Assembly (NCBI RefSeq): GCF_037137075.1
Contig: NZ_JBBBNV010000021.1
Coordinates: 23,088-87,087 of the forward strand
DNA: 64,000 nucleotides
Origin: JBBBNV01 sp037137075
GTDB lineage: Bacteria; Bacillota; Bacilli; Paenibacillales; NBRC-103111
Direction of reading: 5' to 3'
In this document: one piece after another, positions 1 through 8,600 of the stretch
Layout of the letters: each line of letters opens with the position of its first letter
How positions within the stretch are numbered: position 1 is the first letter of the stretch
Notes under the pieces: model-generated
Told to the model about the DNA's origin: nothing
Databases searched by the model: none
The model's input: the letters and a program-made list of their open reading frames with translations, nothing else
Translations under genes and position numbers: made by a program

Positions 1-11
1 CTCGCCAAGCA

Positions 12-1235
12 TCACACTAGCCCGAGCAATACTCCGCCCGCAGCGCCCGTTAAAACCACCAGCCAAGGCGGAGACTTCCAAAAGACCGCCATCGCAAACA
101 AAATAACTGCAAGTACAAAATCCATCGGGCTCAGGATGGCGGAAGTCCATAGCGGGTCATACAGAGCAGCCAGCAAAATCCCAACCACCGCTGCGTTAAT
201 TCCCGTCAACGCGCCTTGAAGCCTCGGATTTTTTCTCAGCCCATTCCAAAACGGCAGCGCACCGGCAACAAGAAGAAAAGCCGGGAAGAAAATGCCTAAT
301 GTTGCAGCAGCCGCTCCCGGCACACCTCCAGCCATAGCGCCAATGTAGCTGGCAAAGGTAAATAACGGTCCGGGCACTGCTTGCGCTGCCCCGTAGCCGG
401 TCAAGAAATCCTCCTGGCTAACCCAGCCGGTTGGAACAACCTCTCTCTCCAGCAGCGGAAGCACGACGTGCCCCCCGCCGAACACCAATGAACCGGAGCG
501 GTAAAAGCTGTCGAACAGCGCGATCCAGCTAGCCTCCCCGTCCCCCGCTTGTCTAAGAAGCGGAAGCGCTATAAGCAGCGCAGCAAACAAGGCCAGACAA
601 CAGGCGCCAAAGGTGCGGCTGATTGCAAATGGCAGGTCCGGTGCCGCAGCTGCGGCTTTTTTCCGGTACAGCCACAAGCCGGCCAGACCGGCGGCCATAA
701 TAATAAATACTTGACTATAGACCGTATGCCACAATAACACAGCCGCAGCGGCCAGGACGGCGATTGTAACCCGTTCCCGATCGGGCGTAAGCTTTTGGCC
801 CATTCCAAGAACAGCTTGGGCGACGATGGCGACCGCTACGATTTTCAGACCATGAATCCACCCTGCGCCCGCAAGATCAAAGCCATGAAGCAGGAAGGCA
901 AAGGCCGCTAACGCGGCGGCGGAAGGCAGAGTGAAGCCTAGCCAGGCGATGAGTCCACCCCACAACCCCGCCCTTGCCATGCCGATTCCAATTCCAATCT
1001 GGCTGCTGGCCGGACCAGGGAGGAATTGGCAAAGGGCGACAAGATCGGCGTAGCTTTGCTCATCCATCCATTTTCGGCGGCGTATATACTCCTGATGAAA
1101 GTAACCCAGATGTGCAGCAGGTCCACCGAAAGAGGTGAGACCCAGCTTTGTAGACACAATCAGAACCTCCACAAGCTTAGAAAACGGATTTCTCGGGGCA
1201 TTGTCTGATGCCCCTTGCTGCTGTTTCGCATCCAT
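12..1235 (-). CDS. chrA: Chromate transporter, long-chain CHR family
   Basis: This 407-residue inner-membrane protein matches the CHR (chromate ion transporter) family, whose characterised members export chromate from the cytoplasm. Two homologous halves are visible. The first has the motifs TSFGGPAAHLGYF (about residue 35) and FLPGPASSQIGIG (about 70). The second has FGGGHVVLPLLEREVV (about 250) and QAVPGPLFTFASYIGA (about 285). The length is usual for two-domain ChrA, and hydrophobic segments fill the rest. The ATG is preceded by AAAGGAAAA. It is transcribed away from the SRPBCC-arsR pair, with about 350 bp between them. Many environmental ChrA-like proteins have no proven chromate role, so the family is sure but the substrate is inferred. 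Confidence 0.88.
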   Translation of the reverse strand: MDAKQQQGASDNAPRNPFSKLVEVLIVSTKLGLTSFGGPAAHLGYFHQEYIRRRKWMDEQSYADLVALCQFLPGPASSQIGIGIGMARAGLWGGLIAWLGFTLPSAAALAAFAFLLHGFDLAGAGWIHGLKIVAVAIVAQAVLGMGQKLTPDRERVTIAVLAAAAVLLWHTVYSQVFIIMAAGLAGLWLYRKKAAAAAPDLPFAISRTFGACCLALFAALLIALPLLRQAGDGEASWIALFDSFYRSGSLVFGGGHVVLPLLEREVVPTGWVSQEDFLTGYGAAQAVPGPLFTFASYIGAMAGGVPGAAAATLGIFFPAFLLVAGALPFWNGLRKNPRLQGALTGINAAVVGILLAALYDPLWTSAILSPMDFVLAVILFAMAVFWKSPPWLVVLTGAAGGVLLGLV

Positions 1236-1512
1236 ATCTGTTCATTTTCCTTTCTTTCATTCGTCAGCAGATATGCCCATTCACACATGCAGTAAGCCCG
1301 ATGTTATCATTGTGCTATACCTTGGCCGGGCTGACAATCATCTTGGCTTCATAAAAGCGGATAAATTTAGTCACAGCAAGGATACACTACAAAATATGGA
1401 GATCACATGTACTACAGCTTTCGTCATTATCCGGTATATACCGGACCGGGGCTGCTGCCGGATCAATCAGGAGTGTTCATTTTTTACATATCAGGACTTC
1501 TGCATTGATTTA

Positions 1513-1558
1513 TAACACCATAGGGTGTTATTATTAGTTTTAACACTATTAGGTGTCA
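1513..1558. promoter_or_regulatory. Tandem operator upstream of SRPBCC-arsR operon
   Basis: Two similar 18-bp inverted repeats start 28 bp apart. 1513-1530 reads TAACACC-ATAG-GGTGTTA with perfect 7-bp arms. 1541-1558 reads TAACAC-TATTAG-GTGTCA with one arm mismatch. They end 24 bp before the SRPBCC start codon, in the probable promoter and leader. ArsR-family repressors bind such short dyads and usually control their own operon, so the ArsR protein encoded at 2009 is the likely ligand. The pattern is seen directly; the binding partner is inference. Confidence 0.7.
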
Positions 1559-1582
1559 CAAATATTCTCAGGAGGGTTCATC

Positions 1583-2008
1583 ATGCCATCTCAAGGAACA
1601 CTGCCGGACATCCGGAAAACCATTATTCTTCAAGCTCCGATTGAAAAAGTATGGAAGGCTGTCGCCACATCGGAAGGAATTGCCGCCTGGCTGATGCCGA
1701 ACACCTTCGAGCCCGTCAAGGGCCATGAATTCGTCATCCATACCGGACAATTCGGGGATTCGCCTTGCAAGGTCACTGACATCGCCCCGCCGAACCGGAT
1801 TGATTTTGACTGGGGCAAGGATTGGCGCATTACGTTCGAGCTGAAAGCCGTAGAAGAAGGGAAAACAGAGTTCACTCTGATTCATGGCGGCTGGGATGCG
1901 GAGAAGATGACCGAATTCGGACAGCCGCACACCATCATCCGCGAGATTATGAACGGCGGCTGGGACGGTCTCATAAACGGGCGTCTTGCTCCATATGTCG
2001 GAGCGTAG
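1583..2008 (+). CDS. SRPBCC / AHSA1-like domain protein
   Basis: A 141-residue cytoplasmic protein of the START-like SRPBCC superfamily (AHSA1 / YndB-like group). It has the typical opening 'ILQAPIEKVWKAVATSEGIAAWLMPN', seen here in shortened form as PIEKVWKAV followed by AAWLMPN, and the closing GGWDGLI segment. These small helix-grip proteins bind hydrophobic ligands in a deep pocket; the ligand here is unknown. I chose the ATG at 1583 because AGGAGGG lies 7 bp upstream. An in-frame GTG at 1553 would include that ribosome binding site and the second operator half. The stop codon abuts the ArsR start, so the two are co-translated. Such SRPBCC-ArsR pairs are common in Firmicutes and are probably regulated by their own ArsR. 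Confidence 0.85.
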   Translation: MPSQGTLPDIRKTIILQAPIEKVWKAVATSEGIAAWLMPNTFEPVKGHEFVIHTGQFGDSPCKVTDIAPPNRIDFDWGKDWRITFELKAVEEGKTEFTLIHGGWDAEKMTEFGQPHTIIREIMNGGWDGLINGRLAPYVGA

Positions 2009-2338
2009 ATGACTGCCCCTGCGTTAAAGCATGATGTGTTCCAGGCTATCGCCGATCCGACCCGCCGCAAGCTGCTGACCCTGCTGGCCGATAAGCAAAT
2101 GCCGATTGCCGCGATTACGGACTGCTTCCCGATTACCCGCACGGCCATTAACAAGCATCTGCATGTGCTTGCCGAGGCCGGTCTTGTCAGCCGTCAGAGG
2201 GTTGGCCGGGAAACGCGGTACATGCTCCAGCCGGAGCCTCTGGCGGAGATTAAGCAGTGGCTCGCCTTTTTTGAGCGCTATTGGGACGACAAGCTGTCTG
2301 CTTTGAAGCAACTGGTGGAGACGGATGCCGATTTGTAA
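2009..2338 (+). CDS. ArsR-family winged-helix repressor
   Basis: A 109-residue DNA-binding protein. The winged helix-turn-helix runs from about residue 8 to 75: DPTRRKLLTLL, then the recognition region ITRTAINKHLHVLAEAGLV, then the wing RVGRETRYML. The C-terminus LAEIKQWLAFFERYWDDKL is typical of the SdpR/YndB-associated ArsR group that lacks metal-binding cysteines. No CxC metal motif is present, so it is probably not an arsenic or metal sensor. The ATG directly follows the SRPBCC stop codon, which implies translational coupling. It is the likely ligand of the two dyads at 1513-1558. Confidence 0.88.
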   Translation: MTAPALKHDVFQAIADPTRRKLLTLLADKQMPIAAITDCFPITRTAINKHLHVLAEAGLVSRQRVGRETRYMLQPEPLAEIKQWLAFFERYWDDKLSALKQLVETDADL

Positions 2339-2456
2339 CAGCAAGAAATACCCGTCTGCACCGCATCGTTCAGACCGGCTGCCTGTTTTGCAGGCTTTGA
2401 AGCGGGCGGGCGAAGCTTATTCCTGACGGAGTCGTCCGCTGTTCAGCACATAATTT

Positions 2457-2558
2457 AAGAGGGTGTTCCCCCAGTGCTATGCTCTCCATACAGAACAGGT
2501 TTTTATTAGTTCACCTGTCTACTGTGTGGGGAGCAGTTTACTTTGGGGACACCCTCTT
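2457..2558. repeat. Long imperfect hairpin, MITE-like
   Basis: About 102 bp folds end to end. The outer arms AAGAGGGTGTTCCCC (2457-2471) and GGGGACACCCTCTT (2545-2558) pair with a single bulge. Inner arms starting GCTCTCCATACAG and ending CTGTGTGGGGAGC also pair, closing on a TTTTATTAG loop. No ORF is inside. GGGTGTCCC-type termini resemble those of some insertion sequences, so a small non-autonomous element is one reading. A terminator shared by arsR and the converging radical SAM gene is another. Confidence 0.55.
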
Positions 2559-2647
2559 TTGTTCGATTCATTTTCATTGTGCGCTTGCATTTATCTGAGT
2601 AAAGCTCGACCAATAAGACATAGTAATGAGAAAGGCCGTGTTTGAGC

Positions 2648-4423
2648 TTATACGGTCAGCTCCTCTGCCCGCAAGCGCTCCACAGGCAGTGCATAGATAT
2701 CCGCCTTCTTGTCCGTACCGGGATCGAAATGGGCAATCAGGACCGAGGAGGTCCCCTCCGTGATTTGTCCATCAGCCAAATAATGCTCCAAATCAAACGG
2801 AACCTGCTCCAGCATCACATGCTTGTGCAAATCCTTCTCCGCCAGACGCAGCCGGGCGAACGGCTCGGATACCAGCTCCGGGCGCTCCGCCAGCAGCCGC
2901 AGCATGCCGGCCTGCCCGCTTTTATCGAGGGAGATGTCCCACCACACCTTGCGCGGCTTGTACTTATGGTTGAGGAAATAATCCAGCTTCATCAGCCCCC
3001 GGATTAGATTCAACCGCTTCGTGCCGCGGTGGATGAGGAACGCCTCAAGTCGGGTGAACAGGTCCTCCAGCTGATGGCCGATACGCTGCCAGCCCCGCTC
3101 CTCCCAGTAATCGCCGAATTCCTGAAAGAAATCGAAGGCCGATGTAAATTCCTCCCGGATTAAAAAGGCCAGCGTGTGATCCATCCGGTGGGCGTTCCAG
3201 TATTTCTCCAACACGTCCTCGACGCGTTTGATACGTACAATATCCGCAAACGGCAGGATATCATTGCCCAAAATCTCATACGGCGAGTTGTCCATATACA
3301 AGTAGCCGTACTTGTGGGCATCCCGGCGCATTCCCGTCCCGCGCAGCATCTTCAGGAAGCCAAGCTGAAGCTCCTCCGGCCCAAGAGCGAACACATCGTT
3401 AAACGTATTGCGAAACGATGCGTAATCCTCCTCTGGCAGCCCGGCGATTAGATCCAAATGCTGGTCGATTTTGCCGCTTTCCTTCACCTTGGTTACAGTG
3501 CGGCTCAGTTTGGCGAAATTTTGCCGGCGCTGAATCAGTTCATTGGTTGCATCATTTGTGGACTGCACTCCGATTTCGAAACGGAATATACCCGGCGGCG
3601 CATGCTCGGATAAGTAATCCAGCACCTCCGGCCGCATAATATCCGCCGTAATCTCAAACTGGAACACACAGCCCCGGTGGTTATTAATGAGAAACTCGAA
3701 TATTTCCAGCGCATAGTCCCGCTTAATATTAAAAGTCCGATCCACGAACTTAATCAGCTTTGCCCCTTGGTCAATCAAATACAGGATATCCTGCTTGGTC
3801 CGCTCAATATCGAAATAACGCACGCCGACCTCGATGCTGGACAAACAAAATTGGCAGCTGAACGGACAGCCGCGGCTCGTCTCGAAATAAACGACACGGC
3901 TGGCAAGGCTCGGCACATCCTCGGCGAACCGGTACGGCGTCGGAATCATGTTCAGGTCCAGCTTCGGCCGGGGCGGATTAATGATAACCTCCGTGCCTTT
4001 CCGGTACGCGGCGCCATAGACGAAATGATATTTCCGAGTGGTGGCCAGCTCCTGCAGCAGGTGCTTGAAGGTTTCCTCCCCTTCGCCCATGACGATGAAA
4101 TCCACCTCCGGCAGCCGTTCCATCCAATAATCGGTATCGTACGACACCTCCGGCCCCCCGAGCACAATGCGAATCTCGGGCCGGATTTTTTTGAGCATGC
4201 GGATGATGTGGATCGTTTCTTCCATATTCCAGATGTAACAGGAGAAGCCGAGCACATCGGGCGCCCGTGAAAATAAATCGGACACCACGTTCATAGCCGG
4301 GTCTTTGATCGTATATTCCACAATTTCAACCGGAATTTCCGGCTCGCAGAACGCTTTCAAACAGCGCAGCGCAAGCGAGGTGTGGATGTATTTTGCGTTT
4401 AAGGTCGCGAGGACGACATTCAT
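2648..4423 (-). CDS. B12-binding radical SAM protein (DUF4080 type)
   Basis: A 591-residue cytoplasmic enzyme. The N-terminal 130 residues form a cobalamin-binding fold (VLATLNAKYIH opening; VLGGPEVSYD). Next comes the radical SAM core with the iron-sulfur motif C-P-F-S-C-Q-F-C at about residue 195. A C-terminal region of the DUF4080 type completes the protein. The family uses a 4Fe-4S cluster with S-adenosylmethionine plus B12, usually for methylation or rearrangement; the substrate is unknown. I chose the ATG at 4423 because a GGAG sits about 10 bp upstream and the protein then begins with the family's usual start. A start at 4474 would add 17 unmatched residues. It stands alone, with no neighbour that suggests a pathway. 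Confidence 0.85.
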   Translation of the reverse strand: MNVVLATLNAKYIHTSLALRCLKAFCEPEIPVEIVEYTIKDPAMNVVSDLFSRAPDVLGFSCYIWNMEETIHIIRMLKKIRPEIRIVLGGPEVSYDTDYWMERLPEVDFIVMGEGEETFKHLLQELATTRKYHFVYGAAYRKGTEVIINPPRPKLDLNMIPTPYRFAEDVPSLASRVVYFETSRGCPFSCQFCLSSIEVGVRYFDIERTKQDILYLIDQGAKLIKFVDRTFNIKRDYALEIFEFLINNHRGCVFQFEITADIMRPEVLDYLSEHAPPGIFRFEIGVQSTNDATNELIQRRQNFAKLSRTVTKVKESGKIDQHLDLIAGLPEEDYASFRNTFNDVFALGPEELQLGFLKMLRGTGMRRDAHKYGYLYMDNSPYEILGNDILPFADIVRIKRVEDVLEKYWNAHRMDHTLAFLIREEFTSAFDFFQEFGDYWEERGWQRIGHQLEDLFTRLEAFLIHRGTKRLNLIRGLMKLDYFLNHKYKPRKVWWDISLDKSGQAGMLRLLAERPELVSEPFARLRLAEKDLHKHVMLEQVPFDLEHYLADGQITEGTSSVLIAHFDPGTDKKADIYALPVERLRAEELTV

Positions 4424-4680
4424 ATCAGGCCAACTCCATTTTTCTCGGTCTACACTATTCCTATTGTACATCAAAAGTCAGCACAGACAAACCCGCTGGC
4501 ATGATGAAAAACCGTGCGCCTCCCGCCGGGATAGGGAAACTGCTTGCCGCACGCATCCAGATTTTTCTACTTTGAGCCGCTAATTTTTGAAAATCCGCCT
4601 GGACGGGGACCATTTCAACGGCTCCTCCCAGTCCCGTCCCGTTGGTTCCCTTGGCAGGATCGGCTGCCAGAAGCAGCACA

Positions 4681-4730
4681 AAAAAAGCATCCGATCTCTT
4701 CCCAGGCTAAAGCCGGATCGAATGCTTCTT
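4681..4730 (-). terminator. Rho-independent terminator after the 96-residue protein
   Basis: On the minus strand, arms AGCATTCGATC and GATCGGATGCT pair and are followed by TTTTTTT. It lies about 30 bp downstream of the stop codon at 4762. Confidence 0.8.
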
Positions 4731-4761
4731 AATCTGTATGAACGGGTACACAAGAACCCAA

Positions 4762-5052
4762 TTATTGAACCGCTGCCTGCTGCTCTGCCGCTTCCGCCCA
4801 GTCGATATCGAAGTACGGCTCGAACGCCTCTTCCGCCGGTGTAAACGGAATCACCTCGGCCTGCACCGGTGCCTTTTCCGCCAGCATTCCCAGATCGCCC
4901 GGCTCCAGCCATCGTCTCGTCTGCACAAGCATCCGCTGCTCCACTTGCCGCTTTTGCTCCAGCAAATGCTCAATACTGCCCTTTGATTCCCGGATTCGCA
5001 GCACCAGCTTCATCCGTTCCTCCATCCATTTGGCCAATTGATACAGAATCAT
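4762..5052 (-). CDS. Small hypothetical protein with coiled N-terminus
   Basis: A 96-residue soluble protein that I do not recognise. The first 50 residues are rich in charged and leucine/methionine heptads (KWMEERMKLVLRIRESKG, then EHLLEQKRQVEQRM) and probably form a coiled coil. The C-terminal half is acidic and ends in an alanine/glutamine-rich tail. The ATG at 5052 has GGGAG 9 bp upstream, whereas the in-frame ATG at 5082 has no good ribosome binding site. It is followed by its own terminator. No function can be assigned. Confidence 0.6.
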   Translation of the reverse strand: MILYQLAKWMEERMKLVLRIRESKGSIEHLLEQKRQVEQRMLVQTRRWLEPGDLGMLAEKAPVQAEVIPFTPAEEAFEPYFDIDWAEAAEQQAAVQ

Positions 5053-5082
5053 TTGCTTTCGCTCCCTTCCTGATGAATCCAT

Positions 5083-5606
5083 CGTACCTGACCAACCTTA
5101 AAATAAGCTTAGGGGAGCCTTAGCATCCCATGAACATTACGTGACAACTTCGTGTACATCCGGACAGCAGGTGCAGCTGTATGAGGAAAACGCTTTATTG
5201 TTACTTTTTCCACGAGCTGGGGGTTTTATACAAGCATCGGCCAGACAATTTCCGCAACCATAAAGGACAGGCCTCCGATTGAATGAGAGGTTAGTACACG
5301 CATCGATATTAGCCGCATTCGGACTGACGAACGCGTTCAGCTCCTGGCGCTTCCCGTTATCCGCTAGCCCACAGCTTGACTGGCTCCTGCCTCAATATTG
5401 AAATCCATTTCAAAAAATTTCAGTCCCACAATTCGAATTCCCCGCTTGTCCAACAGAACGGGTTGAGCTATATGGTCGACCGACCGCTGTCATGCAGCGA
5501 GACACCGCGCGCTGGAAGCTGCCCGCGGCGCGAAGAGCTTGATATCCCCCATCACAAGCACTTTCATTAAAGTCAATCAACATGCAATCAGATGCCCCCC
5601 TAAATC
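5083..5606. other. Intergenic stretch without a recognisable gene
   Basis: About 520 bp with no convincing ORF. The only notable content is one copy of a dispersed repeat at 5472-5519, listed separately. A short ORF (5376-5570) runs through that copy but has no ribosome binding site I trust. Confidence 0.5.
5472..5519. repeat. Dispersed repeat, copy 1
   Basis: About 48 bp starting TGGTCGACCGACCGC and ending AGCTGC matches 53293-53340 with about five mismatches. Read on the plus strand, both copies stay open and give the peptide pattern VDRP-x-SCSETPR-x-GSC. No other copy was noticed in the window. Confidence 0.65.
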
Positions 5607-5655
5607 AAAAAAAGAGGTCCCTCCTGTCTTCTAGGACAAGAAGGAGCCCCCTTTT
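5607..5655 (-). terminator. Rho-independent terminator after the SLH protein
   Basis: On the minus strand, CTCCTTCTTGTC pairs with GACAGGAGGGA and is followed by CCTCTTTTTTT. It sits 35 bp beyond the stop codon of the giant surface protein. Confidence 0.85.
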
Positions 5656-5689
5656 GCTATTGATTGCCTGGCTGGCAGGCGGGCCGTGA

Positions 5690-8600
5690 TTAGATGAGGT
5701 CGGAAGCCTGGAGCAGCCTTTGGAGCATAGCGGCTACCTCAGCGCGGGTCATGTGCGCTGTCGGCATCAGCCTTGCATCGCTTCGGCCGGATACGATGCC
5801 GGCCTTCAGCACATCGGCAGCTGCGGTCTGCGCCCAGCCGGCTACTTCCTGACCGTCGGTGTACGAGCTCAGCAGCTCACCCGCTGTCTGTCCGGACAGC
5901 TTGGCCTTCAAGCCGGTCAGCTTCATTGCTTTGGCAATCATTGCCATACCCTGCTCACGGGTAATCCGGTCCCCCGGTCGGAACGTGCCGTCCTCAAAGC
6001 CTTCAATAAGACCATAGGCTTGAGCCGTGATCACAGCTTTGCTGTACCAATCCGAGGCTTGAACATCGCTGAACGCTGGCGTTCCGTTGTCCAGGCGAAG
6101 CCCTAAGCCGCGTACGAGAATAGCAGCAAATTCAGCGCGGGTAATATCCGCATCCGGGCTAAACACGCCTTCGCCCGTGCCGTTAATCACCATCCTGGAG
6201 CCCATGTTGTTGACAATGGCTTGTGACCAATGCCCCGCCACATCACGGAACTCGATCGGATGCCACACAATCGAATAGGTGCTGTTGGTCAGACTGTTCA
6301 CCTTGGCATAATACTTGCCGTCGATGAGCGTTACCTTGGTCGGCACATGGCGTACCGTTCCGTCCGGTTCAACCACAACGCCGGTCGTAATTTTACCTGG
6401 GTCCACACCATCCGGGATCGCAATCGTGCGTTCTACAAAGGCATTGAACTTCGTCACTTCGATGACCTTCCCGTCATGAGCAGCGGTCACCGTGAATTCC
6501 AGCGAAGGCACAACCACCTCAAAGGAGCCTTGGGCGGCCGCACTCTCAACGACCTTCGCTTCAGCTTCGGACAAGGATGAAATTTCAATCTGGATTTTGA
6601 TATCCGCAAGCGGGATCGATGATCCGAGCTGTGCGGAAATCGCATCAATCTGGATTTGGCCCGCTGGCAGCGTGTATCCCGCTTGAGCGGTCCGCAGCTC
6701 CAGAACGGCCTGCTTGTCTTCCATGTTCTTGATCATCTGGCCATTCAGCTCGCCGATAACGACATCAGAGCTCGTCTGGACAGGAATCGTTACCACAGCG
6801 CCTTGACCTTCGGCAGCGAGCTTATCATCCAGCTTCTTCTGATCGACGCTGATGGTCAGCACATTTTGTCCGCTGCGCTCGCTTGTAGAAGCCGTTCCCG
6901 CATTCTCCGCCTTGCCGTTGACCAGAACCTCAATCGAGCTGACGGTTCCCGATGAGCTCGATCCGGAACCCGAAGAACTTCTGGAGTCGTTGCTCGATGA
7001 ATCCTTCGGCATGACGGCATTGGAGGCCTCCGAAGCGTCGCTTCTGCCCATATCATTGATTGCCTTCACGGTAAACGTGTAGCTAACGCCATTGGTCAGG
7101 CCGGTAATCGTCACCGGGCTGGCATCCGCTGAAATGACGGTCGATCCCGGCGAAATCGTAATTTCGTAGCCTGTAATCGCACTTCCGCCAGTATTCTGAG
7201 GCGCGGTGAAGGTAATGGTTGCCCGCCTGTCACCCGCTACGGCCGTTACCGCGGTCGGTGCAGACGGAACCGTAGCCGGGATTACATGGATTTCATTAGA
7301 TGCCGCACTCACACCGCCGGTTCCGCCGGCTTTGACGATGAAATAGTAGGACGTTCCATTCGTCAGATTGCTGATACTATAGGTCGCGCTGGTCACTGTC
7401 GCCAGCGGCGGTTCCGAATAGCCGCCGGATACGGACGCCATATAAATATAGTAGTAGGTCGCATCGGTCACGGTGTTCCAGTTCAGTATGACCGAGTTGT
7501 CCCCCTTCACGCCAGTCAAGCCTTGCGGGTTCGCCGGCGCATTCAGCAGTTGAACCGCCTGCGTCACCGTGAACGTTACCGGTGTCAGATGATCCGCAGA
7601 TACGGTTACTGTCGCAGTATAGGTCCCTGCGGACAAGCCGTCCTTGGCGCGAACCGTAAAGCTGGCAGGAGCGGCTTCTGCGCCAAGCGTAGAAGGCGGC
7701 GGGGTCAAATCAAAGGCAGATGCCCCGGTGCCGCTGAGAGCCGCCGACAGATTCGTCAGGCTGCTCGTTCCTGTGTTCGTCAACGTAATCGTCATTGTTT
7801 CCTGCGTACCGGATGCGTAGCCCACACTCAAGACCGCTGCTGTCTGATCCGCGATAGGCGCAATCCCATACGTCGGGGCCTGGCTCACAGTCACCTTCGC
7901 AGCGCGGCTGGTCGCGGTGACCGTTTGCTGGCCGGGCACTTCGGTATTCGTATTGGTCACAACCACATAATAGTACACATCGCCTGCCGCCGATGTCGGT
8001 ACCGTATAGGTCGAGCCCGTGGCTCCCGCAATCAGGATGCCGCCGGTATTGCTGTCCGTGCTGCTGCTGTACCACTGGTAAGTCAGTTGGCCCGCATCAC
8101 CGACGGAAGCCGTGACCGACAGTGTCACCATATCGCCTTGAACTGCTGCACGATCCTGAGGCTCAGCGCTGATGCTCGGCGTAGCCGCATCGACAGGCGC
8201 CGTCACAGTGACCGAAGCCGTCTTGGTATCTTGAGATCCGTTAACCACCTGCCACACCGTGCCGTCCCATGCCTGTTTCTCGAACGTAGCCGTAACGGTG
8301 TAGCCGCCCTCGGCAGCAGGCGTATACGTCGAAGTATAGCTGGCTCCAGAGAAGCTGAACACGCCAGATTGCCCACTTTCGCTAGACTGCCAGTTGACCG
8401 GAATATACCGCTCGTCTCCTATAACAGCCGAGTTGGCCCCTTGACGATCCCCTGTAGCGGTCAGCGTAATCGGGGAGCCTGCCTGTACCGTAGATGGCGA
8501 CGCTCCGAGCGTATTATGGGCTGCATCCGCGTTCGTCGGTGTCGTCGCTGGCGCGAAGTTGGAATAGCCGTAATAGGAGCCGCCTTCCACCACGAGCCGG

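Noticed and set aside
1135..1515. 126-residue plus-strand ORF upstream of the SRPBCC gene
   Set aside because: It begins antisense inside chrA and continues through the promoter region; composition is not protein-like and no start signal is present.
4461..4679. 72-residue minus-strand ORF between the radical SAM gene and the coiled protein
   Set aside because: No ribosome binding site, no family, and the sequence lies past a terminator; treated as non-coding.
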